Below are positions 1 to 10,074 of a DNA stretch of 64,000 nt, piece by piece (within the stretch, counting starts at the first letter, position 1; each line of letters starts with the position of its first letter). Position numbers and translations under genes: made by a program. The stretch covers positions 930,001-994,000 of the forward strand of contig NZ_ASWD01000001.1 in assembly GCF_000407485.1 (NCBI RefSeq). Reading direction: 5' to 3'. Below the pieces are notes generated by a model, which made no database searches, was not told the origin of the DNA, and worked only from the letters and a program-made list of their open reading frames with translations. Source of the DNA: Enterococcus pallens ATCC BAA-351. Lineage in GTDB: Bacteria; Bacillota; Bacilli; Lactobacillales; Enterococcaceae.

Positions 1-122
1 AGTTAGCAGAAGAAGCTGCTTTATGTGCCCGTTTGCTGCAGGCAGAGGTGCAGGCAGAAGGCTTTTATCATGTGAAACGAGAAGGATTAAAAACAGAATA
101 TGAATTAAGAGAGGACCTTTAA
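1..122 (+). CDS. C-terminal end of an unidentified protein upstream of selB
   Basis: An open frame enters from the window edge (codons start at base 3) and gives about 39 residues ending in ELREDL before TAA at 120-122. The selB ATG follows immediately at 123, with no gap, so the two are almost certainly translated from the same mRNA. Position suggests a selenium-related or co-transcribed gene, for example selD or an accessory gene, but the short tail is not diagnostic and I do not recognise it. Confidence 0.6.
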   Translation, partial: LAEEAALCARLLQAEVQAEGFYHVKREGLKTEYELREDL

Positions 123-2024
123 ATGGCAAATATTGTAATTGGAACTGCCGGCCATATTGATCATGGGAAAACAACCTTAATTAAGGCCTTGACGGGAATT
201 GAGACGGATACGACGAAAGAAGAAAAAAAACGGGGAATGTCCATTAATTTAGGCTTTGCCTATTTAGATTTGCCTAATAAGCAACGAGTGGGAATTGTGG
301 ATGTTCCTGGACATGAAAAATTTATTAAAAATATGGTGGCTGGATTACCAGGCATCAATTTAGTCTTATTGGTCATTGATGCTGCCGAAGGAATTATGCC
401 ACAAACCAAAGAGCACATTGATATTCTGACACTGCTGGGGATTCAGGACTTTCTAGTCGTTTTAACTAAAGTTGATACGGTTGATCCTGAATTAAAAGAA
501 CTGGTAGTAGAGGATATTCGCGATCAGCTGGCAGATACTCCTTTAGCTGAAGCAGAGATTATTGAGACGGATGCGATTAGCGGTACCGGAATTAAAGAAT
601 TATTGACTGCAATTCAAACTCGTTCTGAAGAACTGGCGGAAAAAAGCAGTACCGGAATCGCTCGTTTGAATATTGATCGTGTTTTCAGCGTCAAGGGGTT
701 CGGAACGGTTATTACGGGTACTTTGCTGGATGGGACGGTCCAGCTAGGAGACGAGCTGTTTGTATACCCAAGCGGGAAAAAAGTGCGGGTTAGAAATATT
801 CAGGTTCATGAACAAGATGTTCAGCAGGCTCAGGCTGGTCAGCGTACAGCGTTGAATTTAGCAAATATTGGTAAAGACGAGCTGGAGCGGGGCGATGTAT
901 TGTCAGCCTCTGAAAATCTACAGCCTACCTGGATGCTAGATGTGAAGGTCAAATGTTTGCCGGAAGTGGAAACCGGAATTGGACTATGGGATCGCGTCCG
1001 CTTGTTGATTGGAACTAGAGAAGTCATGGCGCGCACGGTACCTCTGGGAACAGAGTGGATTGAACCGGGAACGGAAGGCTTTCTGCAGTTGCGTTTAGAG
1101 GATCAGGTAGCGGTTAGAGAACGTGATCATTTTATTTTGCGTTCTTATTCACCTATGCACACAATTGCTGGGGGCGAAGTTTTGGATGCAGCACCAACCA
1201 AACATCGGCGCTTTAAAGTAGAAATTTTGGAAAGCTTGAAGGCCAAAGAGGCTGGAAGTATTGAAGAGATCATTTTGGATTTCATGAACAACAAGAAGCA
1301 GCCTTTTACTACACTAAAAGAATTGCACGAATATTTGGGACAAGCTACAGAAGAATTACAGCCGTTGTTGCAAGAAATGGTGACTAATCAGCAAATTGTC
1401 CCTACAAAAGCGGGTTACTTAGCTCAAGGCAGCTACCAATTGCTACAGGAAAAAGCAATCAATAGCTTGAATGATTATCATAAAAAGCATCGTTTACGAT
1501 CAGGTATGCCAGCTGAGGAATTTCGTTCCCGTATGAGGGATCAGTTGACTGAAAAGGAATTGTCAGCACTGATCCGCTTATTGATAGAATCAAAAGCAAT
1601 CAAAGAGCAGCAAGACAAATTGGCTGTTGCTGAATTTACAGTTACCTTTAATAAATACCAACAGGCTGCCAAAGAAAAAATTGAAAAGGCCTTGGAAAAA
1701 AATGGGTATACTCCGGTGAAAAAAGAAGAATTATATGGACTCGACAAGAACGCTGAAGAAGTTTTAGAGGCGATAAACGGAGATACAGTGATTTTTCTGA
1801 CTCACGAATATGTATTGTTAGCTAAGATTTATTGGCAAGCAGTTGGGCAGGTTCGTAAAACCATTCAGGAAAATGAACAAATGACTTTAGCAGATTTTCG
1901 CGACATGACGAACTCTAGTCGTAAATCTTCTATGTTGATTTTGGAATATATGGATAAGCAAGAAATTACTAAACGTGTGGAGAATTATCGGGTATTAGGT
2001 GCCTCAAAAGAAATGGGTGAATAG
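123..2024 (+). CDS. selB: Selenocysteine-specific elongation factor SelB
   Basis: SelB is a GTPase that carries Sec-tRNA(Sec) to the ribosome at UGA codons followed by a SECIS element. The 633-residue length fits the family. The G1 motif [11 protein letters not shown] lies at about residues 7-17, the G3 motif DVPGH at 60-64 and the G4 motif TKVD at 115-118. EF-Tu-like beta-barrel domains follow, and the C-terminal 250 residues are the charged, helical winged-helix region that binds SECIS RNA. The ATG directly abuts the stop of the upstream gene, and a cysteine desulfurase and selA follow, which is the expected context. The presence of a UCA-anticodon tRNA-Sec at 10.1 kb strongly supports function. 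No in-frame-UGA selenoprotein gene was recognised inside this window. Confidence 0.95.
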   Translation: MANIVIGTAGHIDHGKTTLIKALTGIETDTTKEEKKRGMSINLGFAYLDLPNKQRVGIVDVPGHEKFIKNMVAGLPGINLVLLVIDAAEGIMPQTKEHIDILTLLGIQDFLVVLTKVDTVDPELKELVVEDIRDQLADTPLAEAEIIETDAISGTGIKELLTAIQTRSEELAEKSSTGIARLNIDRVFSVKGFGTVITGTLLDGTVQLGDELFVYPSGKKVRVRNIQVHEQDVQQAQAGQRTALNLANIGKDELERGDVLSASENLQPTWMLDVKVKCLPEVETGIGLWDRVRLLIGTREVMARTVPLGTEWIEPGTEGFLQLRLEDQVAVRERDHFILRSYSPMHTIAGGEVLDAAPTKHRRFKVEILESLKAKEAGSIEEIILDFMNNKKQPFTTLKELHEYLGQATEELQPLLQEMVTNQQIVPTKAGYLAQGSYQLLQEKAINSLNDYHKKHRLRSGMPAEEFRSRMRDQLTEKELSALIRLLIESKAIKEQQDKLAVAEFTVTFNKYQQAAKEKIEKALEKNGYTPVKKEELYGLDKNAEEVLEAINGDTVIFLTHEYVLLAKIYWQAVGQVRKTIQENEQMTLADFRDMTNSSRKSSMLILEYMDKQEITKRVENYRVLGASKEMGE

Positions 2025-2025
2025 G

Positions 2026-3162
2026 ATGAGTCTATATTTTGACAATGCTGCAACCACAATTCATAAGCCAGCTGTTGTGGCTAAACGAGTAGCAGAGATA
2101 CTGAGTGCTGATAGCTATGGGAATCCCTCACGAGGAGCCCACCTTTATTCTTTACGGGCTTATCAAGCTGTAGAGGAAACCCGAGAAGCACTCAAGAAGC
2201 TTTTCCAGGCGACAGAAAGATATGAGGTTGCTTTTACCAATAACGCAACAGTGGCATTAAACGAAATCCTGAAAGGAATAATTCATCCAGGGGATCATGT
2301 ACTAACAACTAGTTGGGAGCATAATTCAGTACTTCGACCGTTGTATCAATTAGAGCAGGCAGGTGTCAAGTTAGACTTTGTTAGCAGTGAAGCAACAACT
2401 GGTTGTTTAAATTATCAAGAGTTTGAGGAAAAAGTGCGTCCGGAAACTAAAGTGGTGGTTTGCAACCATGCCAGTAATGTGACCGGAAACGTATTGGATT
2501 TAGCATGGATAAAAGATTTTTGCAAAAAACATGCGTTGCTGCTGGTGCTGGATATTTCTCAAACAGCTGGAGTTGTACCGATTGATCTAAGGGATGAAGC
2601 AATTGCAGCAGTTTGCTTCACGGGACATAAATCCTTGTATGGACCACAAGGAACAGGTGGAATTTGTGTGCGAAAAGATGTAGCCATTGAGCCGGTATTA
2701 ACCGGTGGCGATGGCATGCGTTCTTTTTCCAAAACGCAACCGAAGGAATTACCTACTTTATTGGAAGCCGGTACGGTGAATGTTCCTGGAATCGCCGGCT
2801 TAGGAGCCGCTGTTCACTGGGGACTCGAAAACCCTGCACCTGCACAAGAAGTATTAGGTAACTATTTCATTGAACAGCTTCAGGATTTTTCGGACATTAC
2901 TTTATATGGAGATTTGAAGCATCCTCGAGTGAATGTTTTTTCTTTAAATATTGCGGATGCTGATTCTGCTTTAGTGAGTGACTTATTATGGGAAGATTAT
3001 GAAATTGCCACACGTCCAGGCTATCATTGTGCGCCGTTGATGCATGAAGCCTTAGGAACGGCGGCACGAGGAACCGTTCGCTTTTCTTTTTCTCGTTTTA
3101 CTACTCATAAAGAAATTGATCAGGTGATTCAGGCATTACGTGAACTGGCTGGAAGGAAGTAA
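2026..3162 (+). CDS. Cysteine desulfurase (SufS/CsdB/NifS-like, class V aminotransferase)
   Basis: A PLP-dependent enzyme of the cysteine desulfurase/selenocysteine lyase family, 378 residues. The N-terminus (YFDNAATT) is the family hallmark, and a Schiff-base lysine sits in the FTGHKSLYGPQGTGG motif at about residue 205. Between selB and selA its probable job is to supply activated selenium or sulfur for selenophosphate synthesis, as suggested for similar enzymes in clostridial and enterococcal selenium loci. The ATG at 2026 lies one base after the selB stop at 2024 and has a clear alignment to family N-termini, so the earlier in-frame ATG at 1999 is not preferred. Substrate choice between cysteine and selenocysteine cannot be read from the sequence. 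Confidence 0.88.
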   Translation: MSLYFDNAATTIHKPAVVAKRVAEILSADSYGNPSRGAHLYSLRAYQAVEETREALKKLFQATERYEVAFTNNATVALNEILKGIIHPGDHVLTTSWEHNSVLRPLYQLEQAGVKLDFVSSEATTGCLNYQEFEEKVRPETKVVVCNHASNVTGNVLDLAWIKDFCKKHALLLVLDISQTAGVVPIDLRDEAIAAVCFTGHKSLYGPQGTGGICVRKDVAIEPVLTGGDGMRSFSKTQPKELPTLLEAGTVNVPGIAGLGAAVHWGLENPAPAQEVLGNYFIEQLQDFSDITLYGDLKHPRVNVFSLNIADADSALVSDLLWEDYEIATRPGYHCAPLMHEALGTAARGTVRFSFSRFTTHKEIDQVIQALRELAGRK

Positions 3163-3169
3163 GAAAATT

Positions 3170-4561
3170 ATGGTAAAAAGGATTCAAGAGCTTTTAGCAC
3201 AATTACCGGCAGTGGATATTCTGTTGAAGCGTCCAGCGATTGAACAGTTAGCTGCGGAGTATCCTAGAGGAGCGGTAAAAGCAGCAATTCAAGAAGTTCT
3301 CAGCAATATTCGTCAAGAAGTATTGCAGCAGGTACGTCAAGAGTTACCAGAATTGCCAACCTTCGAACAAATGATTACGGAAGAACTGGTGCAGCACCAA
3401 TTCTCCCTGCGTCGGGTAATCAACGGAACAGGTACCGTGATTCATACCAATTTAGGAAGATCCTCTTTAAGTAAACGGGTTAAACAGCAGATAGAAGAGA
3501 TTAGTTTTCACTATTCTAATTTAGAGTTTGATTTAGAAACAGGCAGTCGCGGGTCACGCTACAGCCATTTAGTAGAAATCATTAAGGAATTAACGGGAGC
3601 CGAAGATGTCTTAGTCGTGAATAATAATGCTGCGGCCGTTCTGTTAGTGCTAAGTACATTAATTAAGGATCGGGAGGTTTTGGTTTCTCGTGGAGAGCTG
3701 GTGGAAATTGGCGGTGCATTTCGTATTCCTGATGTAATAACCTCCAGCGGGGGAACCATTGTGGAGGTTGGAACCACCAATAAAACGCATTTAGCAGATT
3801 ACCAACAGGCATTGACTGAGGAAACTGGCGGAATTTTAAAGGTGCATACTAGCAATTATCGAATTGTTGGTTTTACCGAAAGTGTTTCTATACCAGCATT
3901 AGCAAAGTTAGCTGGCGAGGCGGACATTCCTCTAATTAATGATTTAGGCAGCGGCTTATTTATTGATATGCGGCAATTCGGCTTGCCCTATGAGCCGACC
4001 GTAAAAGAAGCACTAGATCAAGGCTGTGACATTGTTACCTTTAGTGGCGATAAATTATTAGGGGGCCCCCAAGCCGGTATTATTGTAGGGAAAAAGAAAT
4101 ACCTTCAGCAAATGAAAAAAAATCAGCTGCTGCGGGCCTTGAGAATCGACAAAATGACGCTAAGTGCCTTGGAGGCAACCTTTGAATTATACCGGGATCC
4201 AGGACAAGCGGTTCAAGAAATTCCGGTTTTGCATATGTTGTCGTTAACGGAAGCGGACTGCAAAAAGAAAGCGATGGTGTTAGCTGAGGAATTGCAAAAA
4301 AGTTCTAGCAGCTTAACGGTCACTGTTGAGAAGGATACGAGTGCAGTTGGAGGCGGCTCCTATCCCGAGCATTCGCTGCCAACTTATGTGGTATCTCTTC
4401 ACTCGGAGGATATTTCGGCTGAAATGCTGCAGCAAAAGCTGCGAACAAGTCATACGCCAATTATCAGCCGCATAAAGAATCAAAAAAATTATTTAGATGT
4501 ACGCACGATTGAAGAGGAAGAGTTCCCATTTATCACTTCAGCGATCAAAGCCTTAGGATAA
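3170..4561 (+). CDS. selA: L-seryl-tRNA(Sec) selenium transferase SelA
   Basis: SelA converts Ser-tRNA(Sec) to Sec-tRNA(Sec) with selenophosphate, in a homodecamer with PLP. The predicted protein is 463 residues from the ATG at 3170. The PLP lysine lies in SGDKLLGGPQAG at about residue 295, the position reported for E. coli SelA. The N-terminal helical domain that binds tRNA-Sec and the RRVINGTGTVIHTNLGR segment are typical. It starts 7 bases after the desulfurase stop and its ribosome-binding site AAGGAAG overlaps the end of that gene. A rho-independent terminator at 4572-4612 closes the operon. Confidence 0.95.
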   Translation: MVKRIQELLAQLPAVDILLKRPAIEQLAAEYPRGAVKAAIQEVLSNIRQEVLQQVRQELPELPTFEQMITEELVQHQFSLRRVINGTGTVIHTNLGRSSLSKRVKQQIEEISFHYSNLEFDLETGSRGSRYSHLVEIIKELTGAEDVLVVNNNAAAVLLVLSTLIKDREVLVSRGELVEIGGAFRIPDVITSSGGTIVEVGTTNKTHLADYQQALTEETGGILKVHTSNYRIVGFTESVSIPALAKLAGEADIPLINDLGSGLFIDMRQFGLPYEPTVKEALDQGCDIVTFSGDKLLGGPQAGIIVGKKKYLQQMKKNQLLRALRIDKMTLSALEATFELYRDPGQAVQEIPVLHMLSLTEADCKKKAMVLAEELQKSSSSLTVTVEKDTSAVGGGSYPEHSLPTYVVSLHSEDISAEMLQQKLRTSHTPIISRIKNQKNYLDVRTIEEEEFPFITSAIKALG

Positions 4562-4571
4562 AATAAGTACC

Positions 4572-4612
4572 AGACTCAAACGATGGAGAAATCCAGGTTT
4601 GGGTCTTTTTTT
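4572..4612 (+). terminator. Terminator after selA
   Basis: AGACTCAAAC pairs with GTTTGGGTCT and is followed by a run of T. It ends the selB-desulfurase-selA transcript. Confidence 0.85.
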
Positions 4613-4711
4613 GTTCACATGACAAAACTGTTAGTTCTTTTTAGTCTGCTTCGATGGAGCATTTTGTAAGATCCGCCTATACTACAAGAAAAAACAAGGG
4701 AGCGATACAGA

Positions 4712-5077
4712 TTGAAAAAAGTTTTAATTGGATTAATTACATTGATTGTGATTGGAGTAGCAGGTCTAAAAATAGCTGATATTGTTGTTATGGGAGGAGA
4801 CAGCTACTATGTCCAAGTAACAACAGATGGAATAAAACAGAGCGAAAGGGACGATCAAGGTCATACGTATACTAGATATCAATATCAATTGCCTGGCTAT
4901 GATCAAAATGGTGAGAAAAAAGACCTGGATTTTTCTACGGTAAAGGAACGTCCATTAAGAAAAGAAGCTTTTTTGAAATTAACTTGGAACAAGAATAAAG
5001 GGGTCACCTCGTTTGAGGAAGTACAAGAAAAAGAAGTTCCTAAAAAAGCGCAAGAAAAATTAATGGAGGCTAAATAA
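4712..5077 (+). CDS. YxeA-family small secreted/anchored protein
   Basis: A 121-residue protein with one N-terminal hydrophobic segment (about residues 3-22, IGLITLIVIGVAGL) and a soluble C-terminal part containing the YYVQV...Y.Y.LPGYD pattern of the YxeA family. The start is TTG at 4712, with GGGAG a few bases upstream. The stop overlaps the ATG of the next gene by one base, so it is coupled to the ABC transporter. In B. subtilis the YxeA gene accompanies the YxdLM transporter, which responds to cationic peptides, so a role in envelope stress is an inference from context. No biochemical function is established for the family to my knowledge. Confidence 0.8.
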   Translation: MKKVLIGLITLIVIGVAGLKIADIVVMGGDSYYVQVTTDGIKQSERDDQGHTYTRYQYQLPGYDQNGEKKDLDFSTVKERPLRKEAFLKLTWNKNKGVTSFEEVQEKEVPKKAQEKLMEAK

Positions 5078-5829
5078 TGGAGACAATTGTTTCAATTCAA
5101 GACGTGAAAAAAGTATATGGTAAAAAAAATGAAAAAAAGACCGAGGCCTTAAAGGGGATTTCTTTTGAAGTAAACAAAGGTGAATTCATCGGCATCATGG
5201 GCGCCTCTGGTTCAGGCAAATCAACCTTACTAGATTTATTGTCAACGTTGGATAATCCAACGGCTGGCAATATTTTGATTAATCAAAAGGATGTCTCTAC
5301 GTTAAAAGGCAATCAATTGGCTGATTTTCGCGGCAAGGAAATTGGGTTTATTTTTCAAGATTTTAATTTGTTGGAAAATTTAACTGCCGCTGAAAACATT
5401 GCGGTTCCTTTATCCCTACAAGGCATAAAACCGAAAGTTATTAAGAAAAAGGTTCAACAGGTAGCTCAGCGTTTGTCTATTGATCATATTTTAGACAGTT
5501 ATCCAGCAGCCATCTCTGGTGGTCAAAAGCAGCGGGTAGCAGCTGCTCGGGCATTGGTAACTCAACCGACCATATTACTAGGTGATGAACCGACAGGCGC
5601 TTTAGATTCAAAAAGTGCCAAGGATCTGTTGGACACAATGGAAGAATTAAATCGTGAGGACCAAGTCTCGATTTTATTAGTGACCCATGATCCGTTATCT
5701 GCTAGCTATTGTCAGCGAATTTTATTTATTAAGGACGGTGTCATCAACCAGGAAATTCAGCGGGGAGACCAAAGTCGCGAAGTATTTTATCGGGAGATTT
5801 TATCGACTTTAGGAAACCTGGAACAGTAG
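5077..5829 (+). CDS. ABC transporter ATPase, BceA/YxdL type
   Basis: A 250-residue cytoplasmic ATPase of the MacB/BceA group. Walker A is GASGSGKST (about residues 45-53), the signature motif is ISGGQKQR and Walker B is ILLGDEPTGALD. It should drive the permease encoded 13 bases downstream. This group usually serves in antimicrobial peptide or bacitracin resistance and in signalling to a partner histidine kinase. No two-component system is present within several kilobases, unlike the classic bceRSAB or yxdJKLM loci, so the regulator must be elsewhere or absent. Confidence 0.9.
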   Translation: METIVSIQDVKKVYGKKNEKKTEALKGISFEVNKGEFIGIMGASGSGKSTLLDLLSTLDNPTAGNILINQKDVSTLKGNQLADFRGKEIGFIFQDFNLLENLTAAENIAVPLSLQGIKPKVIKKKVQQVAQRLSIDHILDSYPAAISGGQKQRVAAARALVTQPTILLGDEPTGALDSKSAKDLLDTMEELNREDQVSILLVTHDPLSASYCQRILFIKDGVINQEIQRGDQSREVFYREILSTLGNLEQ

Positions 5830-5842
5830 AAGGAGTGTATGT

Positions 5843-7648
5843 ATGTTAGTCAAGTTAGCTTTAACCGGAGTAAAAAGCCGTTTGCGGGACTACTTAGTCC
5901 TGTTTTCGGGTTTAGTGATGGCGGCGGCCATCTTTTATATGTTTCAATCTATGGCTAGTAATGAAACTTTTCTAAAAAGTAATTCCCTGGTGTCGTCGAT
6001 TGTTTTTATCTTTTATTTTGGGACTGTTCTGCTGTCGATTATTACGCTCGTCTACATTTTCTATGCCAATTCGTTTTTAATGGCGATGCGGCAAAAGGAT
6101 TATGGCATGTTTATGATGCTGGGAGCCAAAACCAAAAAAATTGCTCAGATGATTTTTATTGAAACGTTTTTAATTGGTATTCTGGCAACTATTTGCGGCG
6201 CCATCGTGGGTCTGAGCCTAACTTCCGTCGTGAATCATTTATTGACCACGCGACTCAATATTCAAGTTCAACACTTTTCGCCGGTTAATGGACAGGCCTT
6301 TTTAGTAACCGTGATTTTCTTTACCATTCTGTTTTTACTTGCGGCTATTTCAAATGCTGTGGCAATTGCTAAGAAACCCATCTTGACTTTGCTGCGGGAA
6401 AATCAAACGCCTGTGCAAGTAAAACGTCGTAAAATAGGTTTGTTTTTTGAAGCACTGCTAGGTGTAATTTTATTGGCAGCAGGCTATATTATGATGGATC
6501 AATTGATGATTCTGCAGCTTTTCGGAATTGCCGGGGCATTGTTAACCATTGTATTAGGTACTTATTTTGTGTTCCATTCAGTCATTGTGTTCCTTTTGTC
6601 TATGCTAAAAAAAGTAGACACGATTGCCTTTAAGCAGTTGAATAATTTTACTTTGTCACAATTAAGCTTTCGCATGCAGGAATATACGCGAATCTTGTCA
6701 ATGGTAGCCATGCTGGTTGCTTTAGCCTTAGGAGCTTTAACCGTCGGGTTGGGTTTCCGAAATGAGGTACCTAAAATGGCCGATGCAGTGACACCCTATG
6801 ATCTTGTACTAAACAATGCTCAAAAGGTGGATCAGCAGAAGGTTTTAGCATTAAAGCCCACGACTAATGTGAAGTATCAGTTTAAAGAAGATGCGGATAC
6901 TATCTATTATTTGACGGATGAATTTAATCAAGCGCCAATTTCCACTCATGAGTTTCAAGATGATCGTTCAGTCAAGGTAAGAAACTATACCGGTTCAGAA
7001 ATGCAGGACAATATAACTGTGCAAGATGCGATTCGTTCAGTAGAACTGCCAGATCAGCAAAGCAAGGAAATACACTTAGTTTCGCAAGCAGATTTTGAGG
7101 CTGTCGCTCAACCAGTTGCTCTGTTGCAAGTGGTTCAAGTTAGTGATTTCTTGCAGCAATTAAAACCTATTCAGGCTCTGGCACAAGAAAATGAGAAAAA
7201 CAATCCCTCAGTAGGCAATGAGGAGATGGGGCTCTTCTCGCAAAAGGCTTCTGCCTATAATACGTATAATATTATGTTTTCTGGCTTTGAATTTATGGGT
7301 TTCTTCTTGGGATTGGCTTTTCTAACGATGCTAGCCAGCTGTTTAATGTTCAAAATTTTATCAGGAGCTTACAGTGATGTTCAACGTTATCGTATGTTAA
7401 ATAAAATTGGTGCTCGGCAAGCCTTGTTGAAGCAGTCTATTCGAAGAGAAATAGGGGTTTTATTTTTAGGACCGGGCCTATTAGGAATGATTCACGTACT
7501 GTTTGGGCTGCAAATGTTCAAAGCATTTTTGAGTGAACCGTATCAGCAGTTATGGATACCCTTTGGAATATTCTTCCTCTTATACTTAATTTACTATCTG
7601 GTGACGGTTTGGATGTACACCCATTTGGTAATTGAACAGCCGGAATAA
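5843..7648 (+). CDS. ABC transporter permease, BceB/YxdM-like (FtsX domain)
   Basis: A 601-residue membrane protein. Two FtsX-type membrane units flank an extracytoplasmic domain: helices cluster at about residues 15-190 and 200-320, a soluble stretch runs from about 325 to 470, and the last helices lie at about 475-600. The soluble domain is the part that in BceB-type permeases contacts the peptide or the sensor kinase. The ATG at 5843 has a good AAGGAG site. It forms one operon with the YxeA and ATPase genes and ends at 7648 before a 255-base gap. Substrate unknown; peptide antibiotic sensing or export is inferred from the family. Confidence 0.88.
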   Translation: MLVKLALTGVKSRLRDYLVLFSGLVMAAAIFYMFQSMASNETFLKSNSLVSSIVFIFYFGTVLLSIITLVYIFYANSFLMAMRQKDYGMFMMLGAKTKKIAQMIFIETFLIGILATICGAIVGLSLTSVVNHLLTTRLNIQVQHFSPVNGQAFLVTVIFFTILFLLAAISNAVAIAKKPILTLLRENQTPVQVKRRKIGLFFEALLGVILLAAGYIMMDQLMILQLFGIAGALLTIVLGTYFVFHSVIVFLLSMLKKVDTIAFKQLNNFTLSQLSFRMQEYTRILSMVAMLVALALGALTVGLGFRNEVPKMADAVTPYDLVLNNAQKVDQQKVLALKPTTNVKYQFKEDADTIYYLTDEFNQAPISTHEFQDDRSVKVRNYTGSEMQDNITVQDAIRSVELPDQQSKEIHLVSQADFEAVAQPVALLQVVQVSDFLQQLKPIQALAQENEKNNPSVGNEEMGLFSQKASAYNTYNIMFSGFEFMGFFLGLAFLTMLASCLMFKILSGAYSDVQRYRMLNKIGARQALLKQSIRREIGVLFLGPGLLGMIHVLFGLQMFKAFLSEPYQQLWIPFGIFFLLYLIYYLVTVWMYTHLVIEQPE

Positions 7649-7903
7649 TACTGGAAGATTTGTTATTTTATCGTGTGGTGGCAAAATTGTGAAAAAAATG
7701 CGATAAAAGGGTAAATTTTTCCAAGTGATTAATGGAAACTATTTTCTGTCTAACTAAGCGTAGTTACGCTAAACCGTAAGTTATGACTGAGCCTTCAGAA
7801 GAAATTTTAAAAAAACTAAATAATTCAGGGGAATTGATCGTTTTTTTATTCAGAGGTTTATAGTATGGGATGGAGAATTCAATAGTAGAAAGAAGTGGTT
7901 CCG

Positions 7904-9964
7904 ATGGACCGAATTAAACGGATGGGTACCAATCGCTGGGTAATTTTGCTGGTTGTTGGTCTCTTGTTCTGGGCTAAAACGATGTTGGCTTATTACTTAG
8001 ATTTTTCGTTAGGTGTTGAGGGATCCATCCAAACAATGATCTTGTGGATCAATCCGATTGCAACAACAATGCTAATTTTTGGTATTTTTCTTTATGTAAA
8101 GAAAATCAAACCAGCCTTAGTTACCTTGTTTTTGCTAGATGTGTTAAATACCTTGATTTTGTATTTGAACATTATTTTTTATCGGGAATTTACTGATTTT
8201 GTTACGATCAAATCAGTGTTGGGCTTTTCGAAGGTTTCTGATGGAATTTCTGGCAGTTCGTTTGCCTTAATGAAGGGGCACGATGTTTTTTATTGGTTAG
8301 ATATTTTAGTATTTCTAGGTATTTTACTGTGGCTGTTTATTAAGAAAATACCACTAGCCAGCCCCATTGTTAAAAAGCCAGCAGCTATTGCGATGACAGC
8401 ATTATCTGTCTTGTTTTTTACAGTCAATCTGTCCTTAAGTGAAGCCAATCGACCTCAGCTTTTGCAGCGGACCTTTGATCGTTCCTATATTGTAAAATAT
8501 TTGGGACTGGATGCTTTTACGGTTTATGATGGCATTACTACGGAAATGGCTAATAGTGTTCGAGCCCATGCCTCCAGCAATGGCTTAGAAGAAGTCAAAA
8601 AGTACACCGATAGTCATTATGCGGCAGCGAACCCTAATCTATTTGGCGTAGCTAAGAACAAGAATGTGATCGTTATTCACCTGGAGAGCTTCCAGCAATT
8701 TTTAATTGGCATGAAGGTTGACGGTCAGGAAGTGACCCCGTTTTTGAATAGTCTGTTTAATGATAAGCAAACCTTGGCCTTTGATAATTTCTTTCATGAG
8801 GTAGGACAAGGTAAGACAAGTGACGCAGAAAATATGCTGGAAACTGGTACCTATGGCTTACCTCAAGGGTCGTTGTTTACGCAGCTAGGCTCAGATAATG
8901 TCTTCCAAGGTGCTCCGGCGATTTTAAACCAATCGGCAGGGTACACGAGCGCGGTTTTCCATGGAAATGTCGGGAGCTTTTGGAATCGGGATCACGTGTA
9001 TAAGAATTTGGGCTATCAAAACTTTTTTGATCGTTCGTACTTCAATCAATCAGATGAAAGTTTAGGCTATGGTATTTTGGATAAGGATATGCTGAAGGAA
9101 TCGGTGGGGCATTTAGAACATTTGCAGCAGCCGTTTTATGCTAAATTTTTAACGGTAACGAATCATACGCCTTATTATACAGATGACAAAAATTTCAATT
9201 TCCCTTCATTAAATACGGGCGATAGTGTAGTGGACGATTATGTGCGAACCGCTCATTACTTGGACGAATCGCTGCAACAGTTTTTCACGTATTTAAAAAA
9301 TGCTGGCATTTATCAGAATTCAATTTTTATGATTTATGGCGATCATTTCGGTATTTCTGATACGAATAATAAAGATTTAGCCCAAACCTTAGGGAAAGAT
9401 CCAAGCACCTGGAGTAAGTTTGACAATGCTCAAATGCAGCGAGTACCATTGATGTTCCACATTCCAGGTTTTGAAAATGGTGGGGTGCAGCATCAATACG
9501 GTGGTGAAATTGATGTATTGCCAACTTTGTTACATTTAGTGGGTGTTGATGATAAAAACTATATTCACTTTGGAACGGATCTTTTTTCACCACAGCATAA
9601 TCAAGTAGTCGCATTTAGAAATGGGGATTTCGTTACACCCCAGTATACGGAGTTAGGTGGACAGACCTATGACAATCAAACCGGCCAGGTAATTGATCCT
9701 AAAGCGGCAGGAATTGCGGATCAAGTGGACAAAGATCAAAAGCAGGTGAAGACTTCTTTATCTTTATCAGATAAGCTGAATCAAGAAAACTTATTGCGCT
9801 TTTACACACCACAGGGCTTTACGCCAGTGGAGGCCAAAAAATATGATTATCATAATTTAGATGAAAAGAATGAGGCGATTGAAAAGGAAAAGGGAGCAAA
9901 ATCAACCAGCGTCTATTCTAAAAATGGGAATCAGACAACTGCTAATTTGTATCCCGCTGAATAA
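7904..9964 (+). CDS. ltaS: Lipoteichoic acid synthase LtaS-type
   Basis: This enzyme polymerises glycerol phosphate from phosphatidylglycerol onto the glycolipid anchor outside the membrane. Five hydrophobic helices occupy about residues 12-195, followed by a long extracellular sulfatase-fold domain. The catalytic threonine lies in GQGKTSDAE at about residue 304, next to the LtaS nucleophile position in S. aureus (Thr300). Later metal ligands are visible in HGNVGSFWNRD and YGDHFG. About 686 residues is normal to slightly long for the family. The ATG at 7904 is chosen; an in-frame GTG at 7895 is possible. Enterococci often have more than one LtaS paralogue, so this may be the primary or the accessory enzyme. 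Confidence 0.9.
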   Translation: MDRIKRMGTNRWVILLVVGLLFWAKTMLAYYLDFSLGVEGSIQTMILWINPIATTMLIFGIFLYVKKIKPALVTLFLLDVLNTLILYLNIIFYREFTDFVTIKSVLGFSKVSDGISGSSFALMKGHDVFYWLDILVFLGILLWLFIKKIPLASPIVKKPAAIAMTALSVLFFTVNLSLSEANRPQLLQRTFDRSYIVKYLGLDAFTVYDGITTEMANSVRAHASSNGLEEVKKYTDSHYAAANPNLFGVAKNKNVIVIHLESFQQFLIGMKVDGQEVTPFLNSLFNDKQTLAFDNFFHEVGQGKTSDAENMLETGTYGLPQGSLFTQLGSDNVFQGAPAILNQSAGYTSAVFHGNVGSFWNRDHVYKNLGYQNFFDRSYFNQSDESLGYGILDKDMLKESVGHLEHLQQPFYAKFLTVTNHTPYYTDDKNFNFPSLNTGDSVVDDYVRTAHYLDESLQQFFTYLKNAGIYQNSIFMIYGDHFGISDTNNKDLAQTLGKDPSTWSKFDNAQMQRVPLMFHIPGFENGGVQHQYGGEIDVLPTLLHLVGVDDKNYIHFGTDLFSPQHNQVVAFRNGDFVTPQYTELGGQTYDNQTGQVIDPKAAGIADQVDKDQKQVKTSLSLSDKLNQENLLRFYTPQGFTPVEAKKYDYHNLDEKNEAIEKEKGAKSTSVYSKNGNQTTANLYPAE

Positions 9965-9969
9965 TGAAC

Positions 9970-10026
9970 AAGCGAACAGAGAAAAGGTAGAGCAAATCCG
10001 GCTAACTTTTCCTGTTCGCTTTTTTG
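9970..10026 (+). terminator. Terminator after ltaS
   Basis: AAGCGAACAG pairs with CTGTTCGCTT over a 30-base loop region with extra pairing of AAAAG with CTTTT, then a T run. Confidence 0.85.
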
Positions 10027-10074
10027 CTCAAACAAAAAAGCCAATCACTAAGGATCAGCTTGATTAGGCATTAT

